A DNA stretch of 42,958 nt from an uncultured Succinivibrionaceae bacterium (GTDB taxonomy: Bacteria > Pseudomonadota > Gammaproteobacteria > Enterobacterales > Succinivibrionaceae), in the NCBI GenBank assembly GCA_949286015.1, contig CASEBB010000025.1, positions 1-42,958 on the forward strand. The letters run 5' to 3'. Under the pieces are notes generated by a model that was given only the letters and a program-made list of their open reading frames with translations, was not told the DNA's origin and made no database searches. This document shows, one piece after another, positions 19,227 to 28,815 of this stretch (positions are counted from its first letter, which is position 1; the number at the start of each line of letters is the position of its first letter). The position numbers and the translations under genes were made by a program.

Positions 19227-19325
19227 ATGATTACCTTATTCGCTGCTCTCTTTGTTCTCTGCGTGGTTTCTCTCTCGTTATGCTTCGTCTTTAAGCCACG
19301 TGCTTCTACCTCAAGCGAGGACTAA
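19227..19325 (+). CDS. Small single-helix membrane peptide, 32 residues
   Basis: ATG at 19227 follows AAGGATATGTA, a good ribosome site. The product begins MITLFAALFVLCVVSLSLCF, a single hydrophobic helix of about 20 residues, then a short tail with Lys, Arg and an acidic end (SSED). Such one-helix peptides are common in bacteria but this one matches no family that I know. A bidirectional terminator lies about 110 bases downstream, which fits a short monocistronic message. Coding is inferred from the ribosome site and membrane-helix pattern; a chance open frame is possible. Confidence 0.45.
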   Translation: MITLFAALFVLCVVSLSLCFVFKPRASTSSED

Positions 19326-19434
19326 GAGCTCAGCTCTACTCCACTGATTCGATTGATTCGATCTGCCTCCACGCCGCCAGTGAGCGCGTGGTTGCACCGT
19401 GACAATCCCAAATCACAAACAAACTTACTACAAC

Positions 19435-19489
19435 AAAAAAGCCACAGCGCGCTGGCCCCTACGATAGAGGTCAACACCTGTGGCTTTTT
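19435..19489. terminator. Bidirectional intrinsic terminator between the small peptide gene and pgm
   Basis: AAAAAAGCCACAG (19435-19447) pairs with CTGTGGCTTTTT (19478-19489) around a 30-base loop. T runs follow on both strands (TTTTTCTTTT on plus, TTTTTTG on minus), so it can serve the plus-strand peptide gene and minus-strand pgm. Confidence 0.8.
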
Positions 19490-19687
19490 CTTTTGGGCCT
19501 TAGCCCAAGTTAAAGCGTTACCCTTTAGGGATTGCTCTCTGGACGCACTCTCGGCACCACCACCATCACCTTTAGATGATAGTGGCGGCAATAGCGTCTG
19601 ACTTAGCAGAGTCTCTGCGGGCAACCATCAGCACAGAGTTGGTAAAGCTGCTGCTGATGCTACGCCCAGCATGGCGCCTTGCTTCAG

Positions 19688-21340
19688 TTAAGCACCCGCC
19701 TTCTTTAAGGCAGCGTCCACAATCTGGGTTGCTTCCTTCTCGATCTGCTTGATGTGCTCTTCGCCCTTGAAGGACTCCATGTAGATCTTGTAGATGTTCT
19801 CAGTGCCAGATGGACGAGCAGCAAACCAGCCGTTCTCAGTCACCACCTTTAAGCCACCAATAGCAGCACCATTGCCAGCGGCAGTGGTCAGCTTCTCTAA
19901 GATCTTTTCACCGGCTAAGGTCTCAGCTTCAACCGCAGATGGGTCGAGCTTCTTTAAGACAGCCTTTTGCTTAATGGAAGCAGGGGCATCCACACGGTTG
20001 TACACTGGGGCACCGTACTTTTGGGTGAGCTCATTGTAGTGCTCGGATGGATCCTTACCCGTAACCGCTAAGATCTCAGCCGAGAGCAGAGCAGCGATGA
20101 TACCGTCCTTATCAGTAGTCCAGACCTCGCCGTTCTTACGCAGGAAGGAAGCACCAGCGCTCTCCTCGCAGCCAAAGGCTAAGGACTTATCAAAGAGGCC
20201 TGGCACGAACCACTTAAAGCCCACTGGCACCTCGTAAGCCTTACGGCCTAAGCCCTCAGCCACGCGATTCATCATCGACGAAGACACTACAGTCTTACCG
20301 ACCATGGCGTTTTGTGGCCAGTTCTCACGGTGGGTGTAGATGTAGTTGATCGCAGCCGACAGATAGTGGTTAGGGTTCATTAAGCCGCTGTGGCAGACAA
20401 TGCCGTGACGGTCGTAGTCAGGATCGTTACCCCAAGCGATATCAAAGTTGTCCTTTAAGGCAATGAGGCCCGCCATGGCATACTTGCTCGAGCAGTCCAT
20501 GCGGATCTTGCCGTCCTTATCAAGGCACATGAACGAGAATGTTGGGTCAACCTTGTAGTTCACCACCGTGATATTGAGCTTGTACTTCTCAGCAATGCGA
20601 TCCCAGTAGTAGAGGCCAGAGCCACCTAATGGGTCAACACCGATCTTGATGCCAGCCTTAGAGATAGCCTCGAGGTCAACCACAGAGCCTAAGTCGTCCA
20701 CATACTCGGTGAGCATGTCGACTTCCTTGACGTTAGGCAGCTTTAAAGCTTGCTCATAAGGAACGCGCTTTACATCCTTTAAGCCCGCACGCAGGATGTC
20801 ATTAGCGCGGTCTTGTACCCACGAGGTAATCTCCGTGCCAGCTGGGCCGCCGTCGGTTGGGTTGTACTTAAAGCCACCGTCGGTTGGTGGGTTGTGGGAT
20901 GGGGTGATAACGATACCGTCAGATAAAGCCGCACCGCTCTTGCCACGGTTGTAATTTAAGATGGTGTGGGAAATGGTTGGCGTTGGGGTGTAGCCGTGAT
21001 CCTTTTCGATACGCACTTCCACACCATTAGCGCCTAAGACCTCAATGGCGGTAGCTAAAGCAGCCTCAGACAGGGCGTGGGTGTCCATGCCAATGAACAG
21101 AGGGCCGCAAATGTTCTCCTTTTGGCGATACTCGGCAATAGCCTGGGAGATAGCCAGAATGTGGGATTCAGTGAAGGAACCGTTTAAAGAGGTACCACGG
21201 TGACCGGACGTACCGAAGCTGACGAGCTCTTCTGGGTTATCAAGGTTTGGACGGTTCAGATAGTAGGCGGCCATCAGACGAGGAATATTGACCAGATCCG
21301 AGTCCAAAGCCTTGGTACCAGCACGCTCATGAATTGCCAT
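19688..21340 (-). CDS. pgm: Phosphoglucomutase, alpha-D-glucose phosphate-specific
   Basis: The enzyme interconverts glucose 1-phosphate and glucose 6-phosphate in the cytoplasm, linking glycolysis with glycogen and sugar-nucleotide synthesis. The 550 residues match bacterial Pgm (546 in E. coli). Visible motifs in order: FGTSGHRG near residue 42; the active-site phosphoserine loop ITPSHNPP near 145; the magnesium loop [10 protein letters not shown] near 306; the sugar-binding FGCEESAG near 390; and the phosphate-binding RPSGTEN near 511. All key residues are present. The start at 21340 has AAAGGA seven bases upstream. It appears monocistronic, ended by the terminator at 19435-19489. Confidence 0.97.
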   Translation of the reverse strand: MAIHERAGTKALDSDLVNIPRLMAAYYLNRPNLDNPEELVSFGTSGHRGTSLNGSFTESHILAISQAIAEYRQKENICGPLFIGMDTHALSEAALATAIEVLGANGVEVRIEKDHGYTPTPTISHTILNYNRGKSGAALSDGIVITPSHNPPTDGGFKYNPTDGGPAGTEITSWVQDRANDILRAGLKDVKRVPYEQALKLPNVKEVDMLTEYVDDLGSVVDLEAISKAGIKIGVDPLGGSGLYYWDRIAEKYKLNITVVNYKVDPTFSFMCLDKDGKIRMDCSSKYAMAGLIALKDNFDIAWGNDPDYDRHGIVCHSGLMNPNHYLSAAINYIYTHRENWPQNAMVGKTVVSSSMMNRVAEGLGRKAYEVPVGFKWFVPGLFDKSLAFGCEESAGASFLRKNGEVWTTDKDGIIAALLSAEILAVTGKDPSEHYNELTQKYGAPVYNRVDAPASIKQKAVLKKLDPSAVEAETLAGEKILEKLTTAAGNGAAIGGLKVVTENGWFAARPSGTENIYKIYMESFKGEEHIKQIEKEATQIVDAALKKAGA

Positions 21341-21671
21341 ACAAAAATCCTTTACAGGTCACGCAAAAAACCAAGTCTCAAATGGCGCAAGCCCCTCAGG
21401 CGCCCGCGCTCAACCTACGTGCAGAGCGCAACACTCCTCCTCCAAACAGAATCTCCCTCTGCTGTTTGCCACTGCCTTATCACTATGCAGAGCAGAGCAG
21501 ACACTACGTGCTGATACGTGGTGTGGGCCCTATCCTAAGGTGCGCAAGCGCACCACAGAGCACTCTAGGTAAAGACAGTGTGCTGCGTAGCGCGTGGCGG
21601 AGCACATAGGTAGTCGATCGGATCTTATTCTAGACAGAACCGGCGCTAAAAAGTGTGGGACGGTGCAGAAT

Positions 21672-21687
21672 TGTGAGCAATGTGACA
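21672..21687 (-). promoter_or_regulatory. Possible CRP-like site upstream of pgm
   Basis: TGTGA-GCAATG-TGACA differs at one base from the CRP core TGTGA-N6-TCACA. It is about 330 bases upstream of the pgm start, rather far, so this is only suggestive. Confidence 0.2.
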
Positions 21688-21854
21688 CTAAGAACACATT
21701 TTTGGCGCAAAAGCGGGATCTCCGCAGAGTTTGGTGTATAGAGCCCCCACCCTACTTTGAAGGGGCTCACCTTAAATGACCTAACCACGGCTTATGTGCC
21801 AACCTACAGATGTGCAGCTACGCTGTGGTAGCAACCAAACTCTTAGTAGCCCCC

Positions 21855-21894
21855 AAAAACAAAAGGGGCCATAGTACCGCAGCACCATGGCCCC
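21855..21894 (-). terminator. Intrinsic terminator of the HU gene
   Basis: On the minus strand GGGGCCAT and ATGGCCCC form a perfect eight-base stem with a 14-base loop, followed by TTTTGTTTTT. It starts about 43 bases beyond the HU stop. Confidence 0.85.
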
Positions 21895-21936
21895 CTTCTG
21901 CTTAACCTAAGCGGTTAGTCGTGGTGTAACGCGCTC

Positions 21937-22218
21937 TTAGTCGCGGTTGTTCACCGACTTCTTTAACTCGGCACCAGCAGTGAAGGATGGAGTCTTAGAA
22001 GCTGGAATCTGAATCACGGCACCAGTCTTTGGGTTACGACCCTCACGGGACTTACGATCGGTAACCTTAAAGGTGCCAAAGCCGACTAACTGCACACGAT
22101 CGCCGTTGCTTAAGGCTTCAGTGATGGTCTCCAGCATGGCATCTAAAGCACGACGTGATTGGGTTAAAGGTAACTCAGAACGACGGGCGATTTGCTCGAT
22201 AAGTGCAGACTTGTTCAT
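21937..22218 (-). CDS. HU-family DNA-binding protein
   Basis: HU is a small basic dimeric protein that bends and compacts DNA. The 93-residue product has the complete fold: NKSALIEQIARRSELPLTQS at the start, then the hallmark GFGTFKVTDRKSREGRNPKTG leading to the DNA-binding arm (pattern GRNPKTG-x-x-IQIPASKTP), and a short Lys-rich end. It could be HupA/HupB or, less likely, an IHF subunit; the length and GRNPKTG favour HU. In E. coli hupA lies beside yjaG and near purHD and rsd, and all of these occur in this window. The ATG at 22218 follows AAAGGG. A perfect palindrome lies upstream and a strong terminator follows. Confidence 0.93.
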   Translation of the reverse strand: MNKSALIEQIARRSELPLTQSRRALDAMLETITEALSNGDRVQLVGFGTFKVTDRKSREGRNPKTGAVIQIPASKTPSFTAGAELKKSVNNRD

Positions 22219-22283
22219 ACAACAACAATCCCTTTAAGAATCAGACAAAATTGGTATCGGCCTGGGCGGACTCAACCGGCGAC

Positions 22284-22299
22284 TGCTGAAATTTCAGCA
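22284..22299. promoter_or_regulatory. 16-base perfect palindrome upstream of the HU gene
   Basis: TGCTGAAATTTCAGCA is its own reverse complement. It lies 66 bases upstream of the HU start, where an operator for a dimeric regulator could be. Confidence 0.4.
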
Positions 22300-22853
22300 C
22301 AACCAAACACAAATAGCAACACGTTTTCATAAAAAAGGGCATAAAATGCGGCTTTCTTCCCAAATTAGCCCCGAGCTTAGTTGCGCTTGCTGGTTATCAG
22401 AATAGCATAAATAAGCGCTTTGCGTTTACCTCGTGCTCCACATTTCGCTCTGCTTTGTGACAACGGAAAAAATTTTTGCACGCACCCCTTGCTTTTGTAG
22501 ACAGATTTTCCTATAGACAAGCCGTTTTTGCGCTTTTTTGGCACACAGGGGGCCAAAACGACGTGTCGCCGGATGCAGTTTGCTGCTGCGGCCTTTGGGG
22601 TAGGTACATGGGCCTTTGCCGTGGACAGAGCTGAGCTTGTGATAAGCCCACTGTTTCATGGCAGACCATGAGGCGCGGTCCTGAAGCGCTACGAGCAAGC
22701 TTGCAGAGCGTGCTGCTAGCGGTGTGGAGCCGGAAACAGCACCATCTTACTCCCAAGTGCAACTGCTGACACACCCACTACCAACCACCTACCGCTACTA
22801 CCTGCGCTGAAGCAGTGCCGCTGAGATCGAGGCCCCTACCTGTGACCTTATGT

Positions 22854-22915
22854 CCACCATGGCTTAATGGTGCTCGTGGTGTGCCGTTAGTGCCCCTTTG
22901 TGGTTAGTGCTGCCA
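22854..22915. repeat. Dispersed repeat family A, partial copy 1
   Basis: CCACCATGGCTTAATGGTGC and the following GTGGTGTGC recur at 33866, 40478 and 42633. The core CACCAT-GGCTTA-ATGGTG can form a hairpin. This copy diverges after about 60 bases. Confidence 0.6.
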
Positions 22916-23037
22916 GTGACAGCAAGAGCGCTTACCCGCTTTTGCACAGCGGCATCCCCCTGAGAGTTACGGCGAAGCTGCTCTGCGTGGTGCTGGTAGT
23001 GGTTTCCCTTTGATGCGTGCTGGTATGCCTACCTACG

Positions 23038-23170
23038 TAGGTATCCTAAAAAGCTCCTGACAGCGCCTTATCTCGAGAGTAGCGTCTCAGCAAATACCTA
23101 CTCTCATGGTAAGACACCTGGTTGTAGGCAGTTTCCTCCTTGGGAATTGGCTTTTTGGGACACTTACTAC
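23038..23170. repeat. Dispersed repeat family C, copy 2, with hairpin
   Basis: It aligns with 8207-8336 over its length. The hairpin arms are GAGAGTAG (23075-23082) and CTACTCTC (23098-23105), followed by ACACCTGGTTGTAGGCAGTT. Confidence 0.75.
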
Positions 23171-23839
23171 CTACTTACCTACCAAGAAGCCTCACCACCT
23201 ATCCCAGCGCCCGCCCCGCAGAGCTGCGGACACACGCCGTGCGCAATATCCCCATCCCTCATGGTGGTAAGAACTACGCTCCTGCGGTTACCTCAAAGCG
23301 CTACCACATGCACTCTGCCGCTCCCAGAGCAAAGCTCCAGAGCACGGTGTCTCCTGCGGTGTGTTGTTGTGCGCTTACGGCAATGCCGGTGATCGCCAGC
23401 AACACTTGGCACAAAGACACCTTAGAGCCGCCAGCAAGGAGTACAGCACAGCTGCTGCACAGCTGCTAAGCAGCCGCTACTCACAAGGTAGTGCAGCCTT
23501 GAGGTGGCAGTGTCCTCTAGGAGATCATTCCCTCCTTCGCCTCTCCCGCTGTTTGTTCTGCTGCTTGGGGGTAAAGCGTGGTGCAGCGTGATGTCGTAAC
23601 AGCAAACGGCAGCTTAGAGCAAGCCGCATCTTACTGGTAACTCTGCTGCTTAAGTGGCGGTTGAGTGGCGGGTGTTTTTCGTTCTGGTGCAGCACACTTA
23701 CGCCACAGCCTTTGGCTTGCATATGCTAAAATAAGGCGCCCTGACAGGGACTAGCAAGCTCACCTCCCCCTGCTAAAGCGACCCTAGCCCCTAGCAACTT
23801 GGCGTTACCACCATACCAATCATGCGAGGTTAACAAGAG

Positions 23840-25489
23840 ATGGATTTGTCTCGTCCTATCAAGAGAGCACTGATTTCAGTTTCCGACAAAAGCGGTGTGC
23901 TTGAGTTTGCTCAAGGCTTAGCTGCACGTGGCGTAGAAATCCTCTCTACCGGTGGTACGGCCAAACTCTTACAAGAAAATGGCGTCGCCGTCACCGAAGT
24001 CTCTGACTACACCAAGTTCCCAGAAATGATGGATGGCCGCTTAAAGACCCTCCACCCATTAGTGCACGGCGGTATCTTAGGCCGTCGCGGTCAAGACGAA
24101 GCTGTCATGAACGAGCATGGCATCAAGCCAATCGACCTCGTCTGCGTCAACCTCTATCCATTCTTGCAGACCGTCTCTGATCCTGAGTGCACCTTTGAGC
24201 GCGCCGTCGAGAACATCGATATCGGTGGCCCTACCATGGTGCGTGCTGCCGCTAAGAATCACCGTGACGTCACCATTGTGGTCAATGCCAAAGACTACGA
24301 CCGTGTCCTCAAGGAGATGGATGAGAACAACGGCTCGGTGACCTACCAGACCCGCTTTGACTTAGCTGTGGCTGCTTTTGAGCACACCGCCGCTTACGAT
24401 GGCACCATTGCTAACTACTTTGGTTGCATCGCTACCGACTATGGTATCAAGGAAGAAGATGCCGATAAGGACGCTGAAGAGGTTAAGAGCGAGCACGCTG
24501 CCGCTGACGGCTTAACCTTAAAGGGCCGTGACTTCCCACGCACCTTGAACTTACAGTTTGTGAAGCTCCAAGGCATGCGCTACGGTGAGAACCCACACCA
24601 AAAGGCAGCTTTCTACAAAGACCCAAGCATGCAAAACTCCAGCATTGCTACGGCGGTGCAGTACCAAGGTAAGGAGCTCTCCTACAACAACATCGCTGAT
24701 ACCGATGCCGCCATCGAGTGCGTCCGCGAGTTTACGCAACCATGCTGCGTCATCGTTAAGCACGCTAACCCATGCGGTGTGGCTATCGCTAAACACATCA
24801 CCGATGCCTACATTAAGGCCTTTGAGAGCGACAGCGAGTCGGCCTTTGGTGGCATCATCGCTTTAAACCGTGAGCTCGACGGCCGCACAGCGCAGGCTAT
24901 TGTCGATCGTCAGTTCTGCGAAGTGATTGTTGCTCCATCGGTAAGTGAAGCGGCTAAAGAGGCATTAGCGCAGAAAAAGAATATCCGCGTCTTAGCTGTG
25001 GGGGACTTAGGCGATCGTGAGCCACGCTACGACTACAAGCGTGTCAACGGTGGTCTCTTAGTGCAAGAGGCTGACTTAGTAAACGTCAGCCGTGAGCAGT
25101 TAAAAGTGGTAACCGAGCGTGCTCCTACTGAGGATGAGTTAGAGGAGCTGCTCTTTGCGTGGAAGGTGTGCAAGTACACTAAGTCCAACGCCATTGTTTA
25201 CACCAACAACAAGCGCACACTGGGTATCGGCTGTGGTCAGACCTCGCGTGTGTTCTCGGCGCGTATTGCCGCCTTACGTGCGCAGGATGCGGGCTTATCC
25301 TTAGAGGGTGCTGCTTTAGCCTCTGATGCCTTCTTCCCATTCCGTGATGGTGTGGACGCCGCTGCTGCCGTGGGCATTAAGTGCATCATTCAGCCAGGTG
25401 GCTCCATCCGTGATGAGGAAGTGATTAAGGCGGCAAACGAGCATGGCATCGCCATGGTCTTTACCGGCATCCGTCATTTCCGTCACTAA
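23840..25489 (+). CDS. purH: PurH, bifunctional AICAR formyltransferase / IMP cyclohydrolase
   Basis: PurH carries out the last two steps of IMP synthesis: formylation of AICAR and ring closure. The 549-residue protein has the N-terminal methylglyoxal-synthase-like cyclohydrolase domain ([37 protein letters not shown], about residues 1-195) and the C-terminal formyltransferase domain with the hallmark KHANPCGVA near residue 310 and [14 protein letters not shown] near the end. A short acidic insert ([15 protein letters not shown], near residue 210) accounts for most of the extra length over E. coli (529). The start ATG at 23840 follows GAGGTTAACAAGAG. purD is next on the same strand, but 1.24 kb away. 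Confidence 0.97.
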   Translation: MDLSRPIKRALISVSDKSGVLEFAQGLAARGVEILSTGGTAKLLQENGVAVTEVSDYTKFPEMMDGRLKTLHPLVHGGILGRRGQDEAVMNEHGIKPIDLVCVNLYPFLQTVSDPECTFERAVENIDIGGPTMVRAAAKNHRDVTIVVNAKDYDRVLKEMDENNGSVTYQTRFDLAVAAFEHTAAYDGTIANYFGCIATDYGIKEEDADKDAEEVKSEHAAADGLTLKGRDFPRTLNLQFVKLQGMRYGENPHQKAAFYKDPSMQNSSIATAVQYQGKELSYNNIADTDAAIECVREFTQPCCVIVKHANPCGVAIAKHITDAYIKAFESDSESAFGGIIALNRELDGRTAQAIVDRQFCEVIVAPSVSEAAKEALAQKKNIRVLAVGDLGDREPRYDYKRVNGGLLVQEADLVNVSREQLKVVTERAPTEDELEELLFAWKVCKYTKSNAIVYTNNKRTLGIGCGQTSRVFSARIAALRAQDAGLSLEGAALASDAFFPFRDGVDAAAAVGIKCIIQPGGSIRDEEVIKAANEHGIAMVFTGIRHFRH

Positions 25490-25509
25490 CAGACATGGAA
25501 GTGGGGTAG

Positions 25510-25525
25510 CGCCGCTTTTGCGGCG
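25510..25525 (+). terminator. Possible hairpin terminator of purH
   Basis: CGCCGC-TTTT-GCGGCG forms a tight hairpin 20 bases after the purH stop. Only TGTCT follows rather than a T run, so it may mainly protect the 3' end. Confidence 0.4.
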
Positions 25526-25741
25526 TGTCTACACGCACAGGATCCACGGATCTGCGTAGAAGCCTTTGGCGCTCATCCCACCTCACCACACCGCTTTTTT
25601 CTGCCCCAGAGGCACCACATGCTTTACTGCGGGTAAGGAGAAAAGCCTCAGCACACGGATCACTGCCACAGCCAAAGACAGCGGGTGGAAGCAACGCGCT
25701 CTGTAAGAAGTGAGAGCCCTCATAAGTGATGGCATTTGGGT

Positions 25742-25830
25742 TGAGTGCTAACAGCGTCTCCCCCACACCTCGAGATGAATGGAGCAGGTGAGCCTGAGCC
25801 TCTCTTTGGCAGAGGTACGCTTCCTTACCC
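25742..25830. repeat. Dispersed repeat family D, partial copy
   Basis: GAGTGCTAACAGCGTCTCCC and CCTCGAGATGAATGGAGCAGG match the 5066 and 30243 copies, then similarity fades. Confidence 0.55.
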
Positions 25831-26506
25831 TCAATGCCGTCAGCTCTTAAGACCAGCGCTCCTCAGTAAGTCATCTCCGCTTGTGGCTGGGCTAAAAGCT
25901 TACAGCCAAGCCAATACCCGCTACTTTAGGCCGCGACCGCACGCCACTCACTACCAGTATTACCCGCTGGCAGTAAGGCACAGTCAGTCTCTGCAGAGCT
26001 CAGCAGGGCTCTGCCGCGCTCAGCTCTTACAGCCTACGCAAAGATAGCAGCGCTAGCAGCTGTACCTGAGTGCGGTAAAGCCAAGTGCTGCAGCCGTAGC
26101 CTCTCCCAAGGTGTAACGCAGCTGGATGAGACCTACTGCCAAGTAGACTTGCTGCCAAGCCTCGGTGCGGCGCTGCTTGCGACAAGGTGACAACGTGGCA
26201 AGGTGGCCCCCATGGTGGCTACCAGCTTCCCCTGTTGGTGAGACTAAGGCCCTGACTGATCATGGCCGCGCTCACACTGCGGCGTAATGCTCTGCGCTGC
26301 CGCGCTGCAAGGTGCTATGCTGTGAACACCATGGCGTGTGGCGCGCCTCACCAGCGCCGCTTATATCCGTGGCGCCCTTTTTCCCCTGCTATCTTTTTCT
26401 CCCCTCTCTCTACGGCTATTGTGCTTGCCTGTAGCTGATGCCGCTGACAAGTACTTTAGAGTGTTACGGGAAAGATGGTAGCAGCCGTTTTCTTGCACGG
26501 ATCCTC

Positions 26507-26535
26507 CAGTGCCTCAAGGCACTGCTCTTTTTTTT
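26507..26535 (+). terminator. Strong intrinsic terminator in the purD leader region
   Basis: CAGTGCC-TCAA-GGCACTG is a perfect seven-base stem with a four-base loop, followed by CTC and eight T. It lies just under 200 bases upstream of purD. It may end an unrecognised small RNA, end purH readthrough, or act as an attenuator in a purD leader. I recognise no known riboswitch before it. Confidence 0.85.
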
Positions 26536-26731
26536 CGCTCTCCTCGCGCTAAAGCTACGCCTCAGGCCCTAACGTCTGTTTAGTTTAGGGTGGCAGTAGC
26601 AAGCTCGAGGATACAAGAGGACTTCCCTGCCTTTTTTGCACAGGAGCAGACGGGCACGGCCACCAGCATCAGCGCTCAGCTCAGCTTAAGCTTCAGCGCT
26701 GTGCTGTAACCACTGCCGTCTGATAAAGCCG

Positions 26732-28036
26732 ATGAGAGTTTTAGTTGTTGGTAATGGTGGACGCGAGCATGCTTTAGCTTGGCGTGCCGCCAAATCGCCT
26801 TTAGCCGAGATTGTCTATGTGGCTCCAGGTAACCCTGGCACCAAGCATGAGCCAAAGATGGAAAACGTCGATATCGACGTTATGGACATCCCAGGCTTAG
26901 TGAACTTTGCGCAAAAGGCCGCCATTGATCTCACCATTGTGGGCCCAGAGGCGCCATTAGTCGCGGGCATCGTCGACGCCTTTAAGGAAGCCAAGCTCAA
27001 GATCTTTGGCCCTAGCGCCGCTGCCGCCCAATTAGAGGGCTCTAAGTCCTTTACTAAGGACTTTTTAAAGCGCCACAACATCCCAACGGCCGCCTATGAG
27101 GTTTTTACAGAGGTCGAGCCAGCCATTGCTTACATTAAAGAGCAAGGCACGCCTATCGTCATCAAGGCCGATGGCTTAGCTGCCGGTAAGGGCGTGGTCG
27201 TCGCCATGAACGAAGATGAGGCCATTGCAGCCGTCAAGTCCATGCTTGAGGGCAATGCCTTTGGTCAGGCTGGCGCTCGCGTGGTGATTGAAGAGTTTAT
27301 GGAGGGCGAAGAGGCCTCTTTCATCGTCATGAGTGACGGTGAGTTTGTGGTACCAATGGCCACCTCGCAAGATCACAAGCGCGTTGGTGATGGTGATACC
27401 GGCCCTAACACCGGTGGCATGGGCGCTTACTCGCCAGCCCCAATTGTGACGCACGACGTCTACCAAAAGGTAATGGAGCGCATCATTGAGCCTACCATTA
27501 AGGGCATGGATCAAGATGGCAACACCTATGTGGGCTTCCTCTACGCTGGCCTTATGATCGATAAAAACGGCGATCCACGTGTGGTGGAGTTTAACTGCCG
27601 CTTTGGTGATCCTGAGACCCAGCCTATTATGCTGCGTATGACCTCAGACTTAGTGGAGCTGTGCGCTAAGGGCTGCAAGCGTGGTGGCTTAGAAGGCAAG
27701 ATCTGCTCTTATGATGCCCAGCCTGCGGTGGGTGTGGTGCTGGCTGCTGAGGGCTATCCACAATCCCCACGTAAGGGTGATGAGATCTTTATTGATCCAC
27801 ACAGCATTCCATCCTATGGCAAGGTCTTCCATGCGGGCACCAAGATTGTGGATGGCAAGCTGGTGACTAATGGTGGTCGTGTGCTGTGTGCTACGGCGAT
27901 GGGCCCAGACATCGCAGAGGCTACGCGCCGTGCTTATGGCTTAATTAACCACATTCAGTTCAATGGCATGTTCTATCGCCACGATATTGCCCATCGGGCG
28001 TTAGAGCGCTTAGAGCAGAGTAAGAAGCGGGACTAA
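26732..28036 (+). CDS. purD: PurD, phosphoribosylamine-glycine ligase
   Basis: PurD (GAR synthetase) joins glycine to phosphoribosylamine with ATP, the second step of purine synthesis. The 434 residues match the family (429 in E. coli). The N terminus is RVLVVGNGGREHALAW, then VGPEAPLVAGI near residue 70. The ATP-grasp core has VIKADGLAAGKGVVVA near 145, GGMGAYSPAP near 227, and the metal-binding EFNCRFGDPETQ near 288. It ends with the GARS C domain (GRVLCATAMG near residue 380). All expected residues are present. The start is preceded by a weak site (GATAAAGCC). The terminator at 28065-28102 follows 29 bases after the stop. Confidence 0.97.
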   Translation: MRVLVVGNGGREHALAWRAAKSPLAEIVYVAPGNPGTKHEPKMENVDIDVMDIPGLVNFAQKAAIDLTIVGPEAPLVAGIVDAFKEAKLKIFGPSAAAAQLEGSKSFTKDFLKRHNIPTAAYEVFTEVEPAIAYIKEQGTPIVIKADGLAAGKGVVVAMNEDEAIAAVKSMLEGNAFGQAGARVVIEEFMEGEEASFIVMSDGEFVVPMATSQDHKRVGDGDTGPNTGGMGAYSPAPIVTHDVYQKVMERIIEPTIKGMDQDGNTYVGFLYAGLMIDKNGDPRVVEFNCRFGDPETQPIMLRMTSDLVELCAKGCKRGGLEGKICSYDAQPAVGVVLAAEGYPQSPRKGDEIFIDPHSIPSYGKVFHAGTKIVDGKLVTNGGRVLCATAMGPDIAEATRRAYGLINHIQFNGMFYRHDIAHRALERLEQSKKRD

Positions 28037-28064
28037 CTGCTAAGCTCTGCACTACGCTGAAGTG

Positions 28065-28102
28065 AAAAAGGCGCTGTGGCTTTGCGGCTACAGCGCTTTT
28101 TT
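28065..28102 (+). terminator. Intrinsic terminator of purD
   Basis: GCGCTGT (28071-28077) and ACAGCGC (28090-28096) form a perfect stem, with AAAAAG before and TTTTTT after. Confidence 0.9.
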
Positions 28103-28345
28103 GCGTTTAGAGCTGGGCAAAAGCACCGCGCAGTGCAGCGCCGCGCGGAGCCGCGCCCTGAGCTTAAGGCCTGCAGCACTGCACCGCAAAAACCAACGCC
28201 TAAGAGCATCCCCAAATGGTGTATCTGCCTACCATCTGGCGTTTAACCCTAAGAGGGGTATTTGCTGCGGCTCTACTCTCGAGATCATGCACCGTTAGGC
28301 GCTTTTGCGACTACCTACCGTAAGAGCGACGCCAGCACCTACACT

Positions 28346-28533
28346 GCGAGCGTTTCGCCCTTGTGCTTGAGAGTATTACCCCTATGCTATGAGCGTACAA
28401 GCGGCCTTTGCGGTGGGTTTAAGCCCCTTGATGCAACAAACTGATAGCGAGCAGCAAGCGTTGCTACCGCGACGTCTCTCTGCGGCAGGTTCATGGCAAG
28501 GAGCATTGCTCACACATGGGGAAAACGCTCTCC
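28346..28533. repeat. Dispersed repeat family B, copy 2
   Basis: The order of blocks matches 38283-38472 closely, including CCCCTATGCTATG, TTTAAGCCCCTTGATGCA, GCTACCGCGACGT and GCTCACACATGGGGAAAACG. It lies in the 780-base gap between purD and the permease gene, which holds no other gene. Confidence 0.75.
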
Positions 28534-28815
28534 CTACTCTTAGCGTCTGCACCACAAAGCTTGAGGGTGAGGTTCGCACTCTCACTCAACCTTGCAGCCG
28601 TCACTGCTAAGAGTACTTACTCCCTTGTAGCAGCGCGCCCGCAGCCAGAGATGACCAGCGGCGCCCATAGTAGTAAACTGTGCGCACTTTTGGGCGTGCC
28701 CCGAGGCAGACACGTCCTCCGCCCTGTTTTCTCCTTTACCTCTGTAGGAGCAACGCAGCAGCAGCCTCCGCTGTTTGTGCCCCCTACCCTAACCTACCCC
28801 AACCTGCATACCAGC

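Larger units (their letters stand above)
22219..23839. other. 1.6 kb divergent spacer between the HU gene and purH
   Basis: It carries a palindrome upstream of the HU gene, a copy of repeat A (22854-22915) and one of repeat C (23038-23170). A TAAAAT at about 23728 may be a purH -10, but I find no matching -35 and no PurR-like operator. Open frames here are not supported. Confidence 0.5.
25490..26731. other. 1.24 kb spacer between purH and purD
   Basis: It holds a GC hairpin after purH (25510-25525), a partial repeat D (25742-25830) and a strong terminator (26507-26535) about 200 bases before purD. No protein gene is convincing. In E. coli purH and purD are adjacent in one operon. Confidence 0.6.

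Noticed and set aside
21681..21702. ATGTG-N10-CACAT inverted repeat upstream of pgm as CRP site
   Set aside because: The arm spacing is two bases too long for CRP; the overlapping TGTGA-N6-TGACA was listed instead with low confidence.
24460..24475. GCCGATAA word inside purH resembling a sigma-28 -10 box
   Set aside because: No -35 TAAA at the right distance and it lies inside a coding region.
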